Both the position numbers and the translations under genes were made by a program. The notes under the pieces are model-generated. The model was not told the origin of the DNA. It worked only from the letters and a program-made list of their open reading frames with translations, and searched no databases. Below, in pieces: positions 35,153 to 43,023 of a stretch of 64,000 nucleotides of DNA (positions within the stretch are counted from its first letter, which is position 1; the number at the start of each line of letters is the position of its first letter). Location: assembly GCF_024704725.1 (NCBI RefSeq), contig NZ_JALIQS010000006.1:62001-126000 (forward strand), read 5' to 3'. This stretch comes from Shinella sp. CPCC 101442 (GTDB lineage: Bacteria > Pseudomonadota > Alphaproteobacteria > Rhizobiales > Rhizobiaceae).

Positions 35153-36166
35153 ATGCACAGCGGCGTCGTCAATCCGATCGATTTCGAAAGCGAGGGCCGG
35201 CAGGCCGGGCACCTTGCCATTCCCTATTCGATCGATCGATCGCCCTACTACCAGATCCGCATCCCGATCCTGCGCCTGAAAAACGGCGCGGGGCCGAGCC
35301 TGCTTCTGATGGCGGGCAACCATGGCGACGAATATGAGGGCGAGCTTCAGCTCGGCCGGCTGATGCGCCGGCTCGAGGTCGAAAACATCAGCGGCGCCGT
35401 CACCATTCTGCCGATGGCCAACCTGCCGGCGGTGATGGCGGCAAAACGCTGCTCGCCCTTCGACGGCGGCAATCTCAACCGGGCTTTTCCGGGCGATCCC
35501 GCGGGCACGCCGACGGCGCGCATGGCGCATTTCCTCGAACATACGCTCTTCCCGCGGCATGATGCGGTGCTCGACCTTCATTCCGGCGGCACGTCCATGG
35601 CGCATCTTGCCTGCACGCTTATCGAGCGGCAGGCGGATGCTGCGCGGTTCGAGCGCTCCGTGGCGCTGATGCGGGCGATGGGCGCCGCCCATGCCTTCAT
35701 CGCCGACAACGGGCCTGCGGCGCCGACCTCCATGGGAGCGGCAGGCCGGGCCGGCACGATCGGTCTTTCCGGCGAATTCGGCGGCGGCGGTACGGTGACG
35801 CCGGACAGCATGGCCTTCACGGCTGCGGCGATCGACCGGTTGTTGATGGCGCTCGGCATCGTGGAAACGCCGCAGCTCTCGCGCGAGCCGCTCCCCGAGC
35901 CGCCCGCCTTGCAGCTTCTGTCGCTTTCGCGGCACAGCCAGGGCATCTATGCCGAGAGGCGCGGCTGGTTCGAGCCGGCGGTGCCGCTCGGCGCACGGGT
36001 CGAGGCAGGCAACCTCGCCGGCTGGTATCACGATCTCGAACGGCTGGAATTACCGGAGGAGGAACTGTGTTTTGCCGAGGCGGGCATCGTCATTTCCCAC
36101 CGCCTGCACACGGACAGCCAGGCCGGCGACTGCCTGATCCAGGTCGCCGAGCCGATCGACGGCTGA
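35153..36166 (+). CDS. Aspartoacylase/succinylglutamate desuccinylase-type zinc deacylase
   Basis: A 337-residue M14-like enzyme. The zinc site is LMAGNHGDEYEGELQLGRL (His and Glu at about 54-57), the distal zinc His and substrate-binding part is VLDLHSGGTSM (about 141-151), and the Glu general base is probably in GLSGEFGGGG (about 204-213). A substrate-arginine-type segment, GGNLNRAFPGDP, lies between. It resembles N-acyl-diaminobutyrate/ectoine deacylases in layout. In this operon it implies an N-acylated (or amidic) intermediate. Last gene of the operon; it ends 12 bp from the convergent gene. Confidence 0.88.
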   Translation: MHSGVVNPIDFESEGRQAGHLAIPYSIDRSPYYQIRIPILRLKNGAGPSLLLMAGNHGDEYEGELQLGRLMRRLEVENISGAVTILPMANLPAVMAAKRCSPFDGGNLNRAFPGDPAGTPTARMAHFLEHTLFPRHDAVLDLHSGGTSMAHLACTLIERQADAARFERSVALMRAMGAAHAFIADNGPAAPTSMGAAGRAGTIGLSGEFGGGGTVTPDSMAFTAAAIDRLLMALGIVETPQLSREPLPEPPALQLLSLSRHSQGIYAERRGWFEPAVPLGARVEAGNLAGWYHDLERLELPEEELCFAEAGIVISHRLHTDSQAGDCLIQVAEPIDG

Positions 36167-36178
36167 ACCTTCGCGCGA

Positions 36179-37363
36179 TCAGGTGATCGCGCGAACGGCT
36201 TCACGCACCCAGTCGAGGCGTTTCGCCGGAATGAGCCCATAATTGTAGAAATTGACGCCGTCGGCGCCCGCGTCGACGGCGGCTTTGGCGCGCGCGGCGA
36301 GGATCGCGGGACCGTCGACCTCGGGATAGAAGACACGAAGCCCGAGCCCCAGGAACTTGTCCTTGCCAAGCATGGCCCGGCCGGCGCGGATGGCGTCGCC
36401 GACGGCCTCGGGTGTCATGTCGTAGCAGCAGAGGATTGCGCCGTCGCAGAGCTTCCCGACCTCCACGAGATCGACGCCGCCAAGCCAGCCGTCCTTGAGG
36501 TCGATCAGCACGATGCGGGTCGCAGGATCGGCGGCTGCCGTGATCTCGCCGATCAGGCTCGTCACCGGCTCGAAGCGCCAGGCCAGAAAAGCGTGCAGCT
36601 CCGGATAGGCGCGGAAGGCGTCGATGCCGGCATCCGGAAAGCCCGGGAACTGCTTTTCCGGCACGGCCCGCTCGCAAAGCTCGGCGATAAAGCGCGAAAC
36701 GATTTTCTGCGCGCCCTCGATCGGTACGCCTGCGCTTTTGGCGCGGGCGGCGCAATGGTCGCAGAAGCAGAGGGACAGCAGAAAATCGTCCTCGGCATTG
36801 AGGCCGACACCGTCTTTTTCGTGATGGTGTTCGTGTGCGAAGCCCATGAAGTTCGGGCTTTCCAACTCCAGCATGTCAGGTTTGTAGTTCGTGGTGATGT
36901 CGCGCACGAGCGTGACGACATAATCGCGCGCGGCAGGGCTCGACGGGCACAGATTGTAAGTGTTGGCGTTGCCGAAGGCGTTTCGGGTGACGTGATCGGG
37001 ATGCAATTCACCAAGCCGGCTGTTGTGAAGGCACACCGTCCAGCTGGAAACCTTGAGGCCGGTCGCCGCGCGTGCGCGCGTCAGCGCGTCCAGCATGTCG
37101 CCGCGCTCGGCGACGTTTTGCGCCATCAGCGGGCGGATCGCCTTGTCCCGCCAAAGGTTTTCGTCCGGGCGGAAATAGACCGTGCCATCCTCGGGGAAAT
37201 AGGCCTTCTGACCGGGACTGCGCGGCTGGAGGAAGCGGCCGGCATGGTAGGAGGTGGCAAGGCTCACCGTGTTGAGGCCGGCGCGGCCGGCAAGGTCGGC
37301 GGCGACCGCCTCAAGTCCCTGGTCCTGAACGTCCCAGGGGTAGGTCCACATGGAAAGATGCAT
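36179..37363 (-). CDS. TIM-barrel-like hypothetical enzyme of the catabolic locus
   Basis: A 394-residue cytoplasmic protein without a name I can assign. It reads like a glycoside-hydrolase-type (beta/alpha)8 barrel: LNTVSLATSYHAGRFLQPRSP (about 30-50), VSSWTVCLHNSRLGELHPDH, ELESPNFMGFAHEHHHEKDG (about 156-175; possible acid and histidine cluster), LCFCDHCAARA (CxxC, possible metal site) and GADGVNFYNYGLIPAKRLDWV at the end. Its promoter carries a close copy of the motif found in front of the ABC operon, so it is likely part of the same pathway. No signal peptide is present. The reaction is unknown. Confidence 0.72.
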   Translation of the reverse strand: MHLSMWTYPWDVQDQGLEAVAADLAGRAGLNTVSLATSYHAGRFLQPRSPGQKAYFPEDGTVYFRPDENLWRDKAIRPLMAQNVAERGDMLDALTRARAATGLKVSSWTVCLHNSRLGELHPDHVTRNAFGNANTYNLCPSSPAARDYVVTLVRDITTNYKPDMLELESPNFMGFAHEHHHEKDGVGLNAEDDFLLSLCFCDHCAARAKSAGVPIEGAQKIVSRFIAELCERAVPEKQFPGFPDAGIDAFRAYPELHAFLAWRFEPVTSLIGEITAAADPATRIVLIDLKDGWLGGVDLVEVGKLCDGAILCCYDMTPEAVGDAIRAGRAMLGKDKFLGLGLRVFYPEVDGPAILAARAKAAVDAGADGVNFYNYGLIPAKRLDWVREAVRAIT

Positions 37364-37393
37364 GGTCGGCTCCCGTCGAATCTGTCCAGTGTA

Positions 37394-37419
37394 TAGAACA
37401 TGTGTCCATAATAGTGTCC
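37394..37419 (-). promoter_or_regulatory. Candidate IclR operator, copy 2
   Basis: Core CATGTGT followed by two GTGTCC/TGTCCA elements, 31 bp upstream of the gene at 36179-37363; 20/26 identity to 27936-27961. The rest of 37420-37732 has no gene. It should hold the purU promoter, which I cannot place. Confidence 0.5.
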
Positions 37420-37732
37420 AGCCAGATTTTCAGCCGGATGGGCGGCCGCTTGCATTCCTGAGAGAAACTGAAGGCACTGCCCATCACATGGGATCATGTC
37501 GCATTCCGTTTCGCCGCCGCCAGCGGGCTTCGAAGCGCATCGGCGGCATTTTCGATGCATTGGATGTCGCGAACCGGAGGGATTCCTTGCAAGAGGCGGC
37601 GTAGCTTCGCGTCATTCCAGGGGCTTGCGCTGGCGCAGGCGGCCTGAAATATGCGCCGAGCCGTAAATTCGGCGGCAGACAAGGGGATCGCCGGTGCTTG
37701 CCCCCGCATCGGCCGAACGCGAGAACGAACCG

Positions 37733-38617
37733 ATGAAAAGCCACGTCCTGACCGTATCCTGCCAATCGACCCGCGGCATCGTCGCCGCGATCACCGGCTA
37801 CCTCGCCGAGAAGGGGTGTTACATCTCGGATTCGTCGCAGTTCGACGACCTAGAAACCGGCCTGTTCTTCATGCGCCTCACCTTCCTGTCTCAGGAAGGT
37901 GTGTCGGAGGAGGACATCAAGGCCGGCTTCGCGCCGGTCGGCAAGAAGTTCGCGATGACCTACCGCTTCAACGACAGCGACGAGCGCATGAAGGTGCTGC
38001 TGATGGTGTCGCGCTTCGGCCATTGCCTGAATGACCTGCTCTACCGCTGGAAGATCGGCGCGCTGCCGATCGACATCGTCGGCGTCGTGTCGAACCACTT
38101 CGACTACCAGAAGGTCATCGTCAACCACGACATCCCCTTCCACCACATCAAGGTGACGAAGGAGAACAAGCCGCAGGCCGAAGCGCGCCTGATGGAGGTG
38201 GTGGAACAGTCCGGCGCCGAACTGATCGTGCTCGCCCGCTACATGCAGGTTCTGTCGGATGCGGTGTGCAAGAAGATGTCGGGGCGGATCATCAACATTC
38301 ACCACTCGTTCCTGCCGTCGTTCAAGGGCGCCAACCCGTACAAGCAGGCGTTCGAGCGTGGCGTGAAGCTGATCGGGGCGACGGCGCACTATGTCACCGA
38401 AGACCTCGACGAGGGTCCGATCATCGAGCAGGACGTTGCGCGCATCACGCATGCGCAGTCGGCGGAGGACTATGTCTCGATCGGCCGGGACGTGGAGAGC
38501 CAGGTTCTGGCGCGCGCCGTGCATGCCCACATCCACCACCGCACCTTCATGAACGGCAACAAGACCATCGTCTTCCCGCCGAGCCCGGGCTCGTATGCTT
38601 CGGAGCGCATGGGATAA
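37733..38617 (+). CDS. purU: Formyltetrahydrofolate deformylase PurU
   Basis: Hydrolyses 10-formyl-THF to THF and formate, balancing one-carbon pools. It is 294 residues: an N-terminal ACT domain (about 1-80; VLTVSCQSTRGIVAAITGYL), then a formyl-transferase fold with NHDIPFHHI and ARYMQVLS. Catalytic Asn/His/Asp elements are in RIINIHHSFLPSFKGANPY and HYVTEDLDEGPIIEQD (about 190-240). ATG 37733 begins at the natural ACT start; the GTG at 37694 is rejected. It is monocistronic with a clear terminator. Confidence 0.97.
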   Translation: MKSHVLTVSCQSTRGIVAAITGYLAEKGCYISDSSQFDDLETGLFFMRLTFLSQEGVSEEDIKAGFAPVGKKFAMTYRFNDSDERMKVLLMVSRFGHCLNDLLYRWKIGALPIDIVGVVSNHFDYQKVIVNHDIPFHHIKVTKENKPQAEARLMEVVEQSGAELIVLARYMQVLSDAVCKKMSGRIINIHHSFLPSFKGANPYKQAFERGVKLIGATAHYVTEDLDEGPIIEQDVARITHAQSAEDYVSIGRDVESQVLARAVHAHIHHRTFMNGNKTIVFPPSPGSYASERMG

Positions 38618-38620
38618 AAC

Positions 38621-38650
38621 AAAAAGGCCGGCGAAAACGCCGGCCTTTTC
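38621..38650. terminator. Rho-independent terminator between purU and the puuB-like gene
   Basis: AAAAAGGCCGGCG, loop AAAA, CGCCGGCCTTTTC: about 11 bp of stem, A-rich 5' and T-rich 3' sides, between convergent genes. Confidence 0.92.
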
Positions 38651-38670
38651 CTTTCAGGAAGCAACTGCCG

Positions 38671-39975
38671 TCAGAGGCCGAAGGCGTCCTTGAACTGGTA
38701 CCACCAGGATCCGATGGTGGAATACTGGGCGCGGAACATGCGTCCGCCGGGGAAGGGGATCCAGGGCAGTTTCTCGAACTGGCTGAAGCGGGAGAGATCG
38801 CCATGGATCGCTTCGCTGAGGATGCGACCGAAGAGATGCGAGCCGGTGACGCCGTGGCCGCTGTAGCCATGGGCGAAATAGGTGTTCTTGCCGATCTTGC
38901 CCATCTGCGGCACGCGGGAGAAGGACAGCGCGAAATTGCCGCTCCAGGCATAGTCGATCTTCACGCCCTTCAGCGAGGGGAAGACCTTTTCGAGGTTCGG
39001 GCGGATTTTTGCGCGCACGTCGGCCGGGTCGGTGCCGCCATAGACGGTGCCGCCGCCGAAGATCATGCGCTTGTCCGCCGACAGGCGGAAATAATCGAGG
39101 ATGTAGCGCACGTCCTCCACGCACATGTCGGAGGGGATCAGCGCGTCGGCGCGGTCGCCGAGCGGCTCGGTAGCGACCATCTGGGTCGAGACCGGCATGA
39201 CGCGCGAGACGAGCTTCGGTACGACATGGCCGAGATAGGCGTTGCCGCAGATGACGGCGGTATTGGCGGTCACGCGGCCTTTGGCCGTATGGATGACGGG
39301 CTTCTCGGCTTCATGCTCGACGCGGATGACGGGCGACTGTTCGTAGATGACGCCGCCGAGCGATTCCAGCGCCTTCGCCTCGCCAAGCGTGAGGTTGAGC
39401 GGATGCATATGGCCGCCGGTCGTGTCCAGCATGCCGCCGATATAGGCGTCGGTGTCGACCAGTTTGCGGATGGCGGCCTTGTCCAGCATCTGGTGGTCGT
39501 CCATGCCGTAGCTTTTCCAGAGCGCCTTCTTGTGCTCGAGGTCCTTCATGTGGGCGGGCGTGTAGGCGGCGTAGATGTTGCCCTGCTTCATGTCGCAATC
39601 GATATCGTATTGCGAGACGATGCGGCGGATGATCTTGCCGCCCTCCTGCACGAGGCCGCCGACGAAGGCGCCGGCCTGATCGCCGTAACGGCGTTTGATC
39701 GTGTCGAGGCTGGCATTGAGACCGTTGACGATCTGGCCGCCGTTGCGGCCGGACGCGCCCCAGCCGATGCCGGCGCCCTCGACCATCACCACCTTGTAGC
39801 CCTTTTCGGCAAGATGGATGGCGGTGGACAGGCCGGAATAGCCGGCGCCGAGCACGGCGACGTCGGCGGTGACGGCGCCTTCGAGCACTTTGGGTGTGCG
39901 GACGATGTTGCGCGAGGCGGCGTAGTAGCTGTCGGGATAGGCGCCGTTGCCGGCATAGGACTGGGTGTTGGCCAT
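38671..39975 (-). CDS. puuB: FAD-dependent oxidoreductase, gamma-glutamylputrescine oxidase (PuuB)-like
   Basis: A 434-residue DAO-family flavoenzyme. The Rossmann motif is TADVAVLGAGYSGLSTAIHLAEKG (about 36-59), then GASGRNGGQIVNGL (the PuuB/glycine-oxidase type GxSGRNGG), and the C-terminal FAHGYSGHGVTGSHLFGRIL. It should oxidise a gamma-glutamyl-amine to the aldehyde with release of ammonia. Its start overlaps the stop of the glutamine-synthetase-like gene by one base (TGATG), so the two are coupled. The amine may be putrescine or another; specificity is inferred from the pairing. Confidence 0.86.
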   Translation of the reverse strand: MANTQSYAGNGAYPDSYYAASRNIVRTPKVLEGAVTADVAVLGAGYSGLSTAIHLAEKGYKVVMVEGAGIGWGASGRNGGQIVNGLNASLDTIKRRYGDQAGAFVGGLVQEGGKIIRRIVSQYDIDCDMKQGNIYAAYTPAHMKDLEHKKALWKSYGMDDHQMLDKAAIRKLVDTDAYIGGMLDTTGGHMHPLNLTLGEAKALESLGGVIYEQSPVIRVEHEAEKPVIHTAKGRVTANTAVICGNAYLGHVVPKLVSRVMPVSTQMVATEPLGDRADALIPSDMCVEDVRYILDYFRLSADKRMIFGGGTVYGGTDPADVRAKIRPNLEKVFPSLKGVKIDYAWSGNFALSFSRVPQMGKIGKNTYFAHGYSGHGVTGSHLFGRILSEAIHGDLSRFSQFEKLPWIPFPGGRMFRAQYSTIGSWWYQFKDAFGL

Positions 39976-41324
39976 CAGACGATTTCCAGATAGGCGCTGA
40001 ATTCGAAGTCGGTCACCTGTTCGGCGAAGCCGGCGATTTCCTGCCGCTTGCAGGCGATCAGCATGGAGCGGAGATCCGCGTCAAAAATTTCCGAGACGAT
40101 CGAGCCGTTCTCGAAGGCGGTGACGGCCGAGCCCCATTCCGAGGGGATGCGCGGCAGCTGCGAGAGATAGGCGCGGCCCGAGACGGGCGCCGGCGGTTCC
40201 CACTTGTTGCGGATGCCGACGAGGGCGGCACCCAGAATGGCGGCCATGACGAGGTACGGATTGGCATCCGCCCCGGCGACGCGGTGCTCGATGCGCCGCG
40301 CCTTGTTGCTGCCGCCGGGAATGCGGATGGCGGCCGTGCGGTTCTCGTAACCCCAGGAGACGGAGGTCGGCGCGTGCGTATCGGGGCGCAGGCGGCGGTA
40401 GGAGTTGAAGTGCGGTGCAAAGAGCAGCGTCGATTCCGCCATGCCGCGCGTAAGCCCCGCGACGGCATGTTTCATGATGTCGGATCCCTCGGGCGTGCCG
40501 TCGTCGAAGACGTTGTTGCCGTCCGCGTCGATCAGGCTGAAATGCATGTGCATGCCACTGCCCGAGCGCATGCCGTAGGGTTTTGCCATGAAGGTGGCGG
40601 CAAAACCGTGTTTGCGCGCGATCCCCTTGACGATGCGCTTGAAGAACAGCGCGTCGTCGGCGGCCTTCAACGGATCGTCGGAATGCATGAGGTTGATTTC
40701 GAACTGGCCGATGCCGTTTTCGGCGACGGCCGAATCCGCCGGTACGTTCTGCCGCTCGCATTCCGCATAGACGTCGGAGAAGAACTGGCCGAAATCGTCC
40801 AGCTCGTCGATGGAGAGGATGGCATCGGAATCGAGCCGCTTGCCGGTATAGGGCGAAATCGGCGGCTGGGCATGGTCGGGCTCGGCGTCGATCAGGTAGA
40901 ATTCCATCTCGGAGGCGACGACGGGGCGAAGGCCGAGCTCGTGATACTGCCGCACGATGTTGGCGAGCGCCTGGCGGGGATCGGCGAGGAAGGGTTCGCC
41001 GCTCTCCTTGAACAGCCACAGCGGCACGACGGCCGACGGCTTCAGCGTCCAGCTGACGGGAAGCGCGCCGCGGCCGGTGGCCGCGCAGATGCCGTCCATG
41101 TCGCCTGACGCGAAGACGTGGCTGGAACCGACGATGTCCTCACCCCAGACGTCGACGCCGACGATGGAGAGCGGCATGCGGATGCCGCCCTTCAGGACCT
41201 TTTCCGCCTGCCCCACGGGCACGCGCTTGCCGCGCAGAATGCCGTTCAGGTCGCAGACGACGGCCTGAATGCTCTCTACGCCGTCGGCGGTGATCAGCCA
41301 TTCGGAATCTTCGTTCAGAGCCAT
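39975..41324 (-). CDS. puuA: Glutamine synthetase-family gamma-glutamyl-amine ligase (PuuA-like)
   Basis: A 449-residue type-I GS-fold ligase that joins glutamate to an amine at ATP cost. Catalytic parts are VVASEMEFYLID (metal Glu), NGIGQFEINLMHSDDPLKAAD, GSGMHMHFSL, and RIPGGSNKARRIEHRVAGADANPYL (positions about 128-365). It lacks the adenylylation-site region of classical GlnA, and its partner is PuuB-like, so I favour PuuA over nitrogen-assimilatory GS. ATG at 41324 has GGAAGGGAA upstream. It is divergent from a GntR regulator. Confidence 0.87.
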   Translation of the reverse strand: MALNEDSEWLITADGVESIQAVVCDLNGILRGKRVPVGQAEKVLKGGIRMPLSIVGVDVWGEDIVGSSHVFASGDMDGICAATGRGALPVSWTLKPSAVVPLWLFKESGEPFLADPRQALANIVRQYHELGLRPVVASEMEFYLIDAEPDHAQPPISPYTGKRLDSDAILSIDELDDFGQFFSDVYAECERQNVPADSAVAENGIGQFEINLMHSDDPLKAADDALFFKRIVKGIARKHGFAATFMAKPYGMRSGSGMHMHFSLIDADGNNVFDDGTPEGSDIMKHAVAGLTRGMAESTLLFAPHFNSYRRLRPDTHAPTSVSWGYENRTAAIRIPGGSNKARRIEHRVAGADANPYLVMAAILGAALVGIRNKWEPPAPVSGRAYLSQLPRIPSEWGSAVTAFENGSIVSEIFDADLRSMLIACKRQEIAGFAEQVTDFEFSAYLEIV

Positions 41325-41353
41325 GGTTCCCTTCCATATCACATAATTATTTT

Positions 41354-41363
41354 TGTGATCACA
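41354..41363. promoter_or_regulatory. Palindromic candidate operator between puuA and gntR
   Basis: A perfect 10-bp palindrome TGTGATCACA in the AT-rich divergent region, placed 30 bp upstream of puuA. FadR/FCD-type GntR proteins often bind TGT-n-ACA palindromes, so it fits the neighbouring regulator. Confidence 0.5.
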
Positions 41364-41461
41364 TTTTCAAAATATGCACACTTTCTTGTCGTGGGTCAAG
41401 CTGCTAGAACCTGTCACGAAGGATAGGGTAGCACCTTGCAGCCTTTCACAGGAGGGATGGA

Positions 41462-42157
41462 TTGGGCAATTTGGCGCTGGAACCGATGGACCGGCCGGAA
41501 GGCATGACGACGCATGAATATGCGCATCGGCGGCTGCGCCAGGCGATCATGGTCGGCTCCATCAGGCCGGGCGAATCGCTGACCATCCGCGGTATTGCCG
41601 AAGCGATGGAATCGAGCCCCACACCGGTGCGCGAGGCGCTGCGCCGTCTGTCGTCCGAGGGCGCGCTGCGCGTGCTCGACAACCGCCGCATCATGGTGCC
41701 GCGCATGACGGCGGACCGCTTCAGCGAACTGGTTTCGCTGCGCTCCGTCCTGGAGCAGCATGCTGCCCGCCGCGCCGTGCCGCATATCACCGAACGCTGT
41801 ATCGACCGGCTGGAAGAAGTCGACAGGGCGCAGGACGAGGCGATTTCCCGCAAGGACAATGCGACCGCGCTGCTCCTGAACCAGGAGTTCCATCGCACGC
41901 TCTATTCCGCCAATCCCGAGCAGGCGATTATTCCGATGGTGGAGAGCATCTGGCTCCAGCTCGGCCCCTTCCTCGGCATTGCCATGGAACATGTCGCGCA
42001 GCTCTATTTCGTCGATCGCCACCAGGAGGCGATCGCCGCACTTCGCAAGCGCGACGAGGATGCCGTGGCCGCGGCGATCAAGGCCGATATTTCCGAAGGG
42101 ATCGGCGGCTTCGAACGCGCCGCCATCGAGAACCTGCTGCGGCTGGCCGGTCAGTAG
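41462..42157 (+). CDS. GntR-family (FadR/FCD type) transcriptional regulator
   Basis: A 231-residue repressor-like protein. The winged helix is at about 15-80 (YAHRRLRQAIMVGSIRPGESL, SSPTPVREALRRLSSEGAL) and the FCD ligand domain at about 90-225 (SLRSVLEQHAARRAV, NQEFHRTLYSA with metal-type His, DRHQEAIAALRKRDEDAV). The start is TTG at 41462, chosen for AGGAGG with a 6-nt spacer; ATG at 41486 is the alternative. It is divergent from puuAB and probably regulates it. It overlaps the end of the convergent MOSC gene by 7 bp. Confidence 0.9.
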   Translation: MGNLALEPMDRPEGMTTHEYAHRRLRQAIMVGSIRPGESLTIRGIAEAMESSPTPVREALRRLSSEGALRVLDNRRIMVPRMTADRFSELVSLRSVLEQHAARRAVPHITERCIDRLEEVDRAQDEAISRKDNATALLLNQEFHRTLYSANPEQAIIPMVESIWLQLGPFLGIAMEHVAQLYFVDRHQEAIAALRKRDEDAVAAAIKADISEGIGGFERAAIENLLRLAGQ

Positions 42158-42867
42158 GTCTCCTCGACGGCGACGGTGTCGCCGAGCGCGATCCGGCCTG
42201 TCGCAACGACCTTGGCGAGCACCCCGAATCCCCCGTCGCCGTGCCTGGCGATGGCGTGAAGCACATCCTTGTCGAAAGGCAGTCCGGGTTGCCCGAGCGC
42301 CGTGAAGGCGCAGCGTGTGCAAGGCTCCGTGATCTCGACGACGGCGGCGCCGATCAGAAGCCGTTTGCCGATGAACCGCTGCTCCACGAAATCGACCTCG
42401 CCGTCGCCGGTCTCGACGAGAATGTTGGGCCGGAAGCGCCTCGTGTCGACGATCGCCGCCGGCAACAATGCCTGCAGACGGGCGAGTGAGGCGGTGGTCA
42501 GGATATGCAGGGGGTCGCGTTCGTAGCGCGGTATCGCGTGGATTTCACCGAAGTGCTGGAACCGGACGGGAAAGGCCAGATGGTTCGATGCGGCCGCGTC
42601 GGCGGCGGGCGAGGGCACCCTATGCCAGGCGCTGCCGTCGGTGCTGATTTCAGGCCCGTCCGCGCCCATGCGGGCCTGAAGGCCTGGCGCGGGTCGCCAT
42701 CGCCGTTCGCTCTCGGGGGCGGCAACCGCCATGCTGCCCGCATCGAAAAGGCCCCATTGCCGGTCGCCGGCAACGCCGGTGGCGTCGAGATCGATCAGGT
42801 CGAGCCGTTCGCCGGTCAGCGAACTGACGGGATAGCGCCAGAGCTCGCGTATGGTGCCATGCTGCAT
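42151..42867 (-). CDS. MOSC-domain protein (molybdenum cofactor sulfurase C-terminal-like)
   Basis: A 238-residue protein. The N-terminal MOSC_N beta-barrel is at about 1-105 (TIRELWRYPVSSLTGERLDLIDL, GVAGDRQWGLFD), and the MOSC domain at about 110-235 has DTRRFRPNILVETG and EPCTRCAFTALG with the conserved cysteine that may carry sulfur. ATG 42867 has GAGGAAG upstream. Relatives include YcbX and mARC-type N-hydroxylated-compound reductases, which handle sulfur or molybdenum cofactor. The exact role is unknown. A frame open to 44322 is only the antisense of the next gene. Confidence 0.88.
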   Translation of the reverse strand: MQHGTIRELWRYPVSSLTGERLDLIDLDATGVAGDRQWGLFDAGSMAVAAPESERRWRPAPGLQARMGADGPEISTDGSAWHRVPSPAADAAASNHLAFPVRFQHFGEIHAIPRYERDPLHILTTASLARLQALLPAAIVDTRRFRPNILVETGDGEVDFVEQRFIGKRLLIGAAVVEITEPCTRCAFTALGQPGLPFDKDVLHAIARHGDGGFGVLAKVVATGRIALGDTVAVEETY

Positions 42868-43023
42868 GCCGCTATCTTCCTCGTTCATTCGCCGCGAAGC
42901 TAGCGTTGCGTCCGCGGGCTGTCGAGCGGCCTGATGGCGCTTTGACGCAAGCAAGCGGCTTGCATCCCCCGTTCGGCCCATGCAATGGATCAGCGCATGT
43001 GAATGTGGAGTATGGGGCAGCAC

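Noticed and set aside
38266-39993. 575-codon + strand frame over purU and puuB
   Set aside because: It crosses a terminator and is antisense to puuB; no domain.
39975-41324. Nitrogen-assimilatory glutamine synthetase GlnA
   Set aside because: Coupling by one base with a PuuB-like oxidase and a divergent GntR gene favours a gamma-glutamyl-amine ligase.
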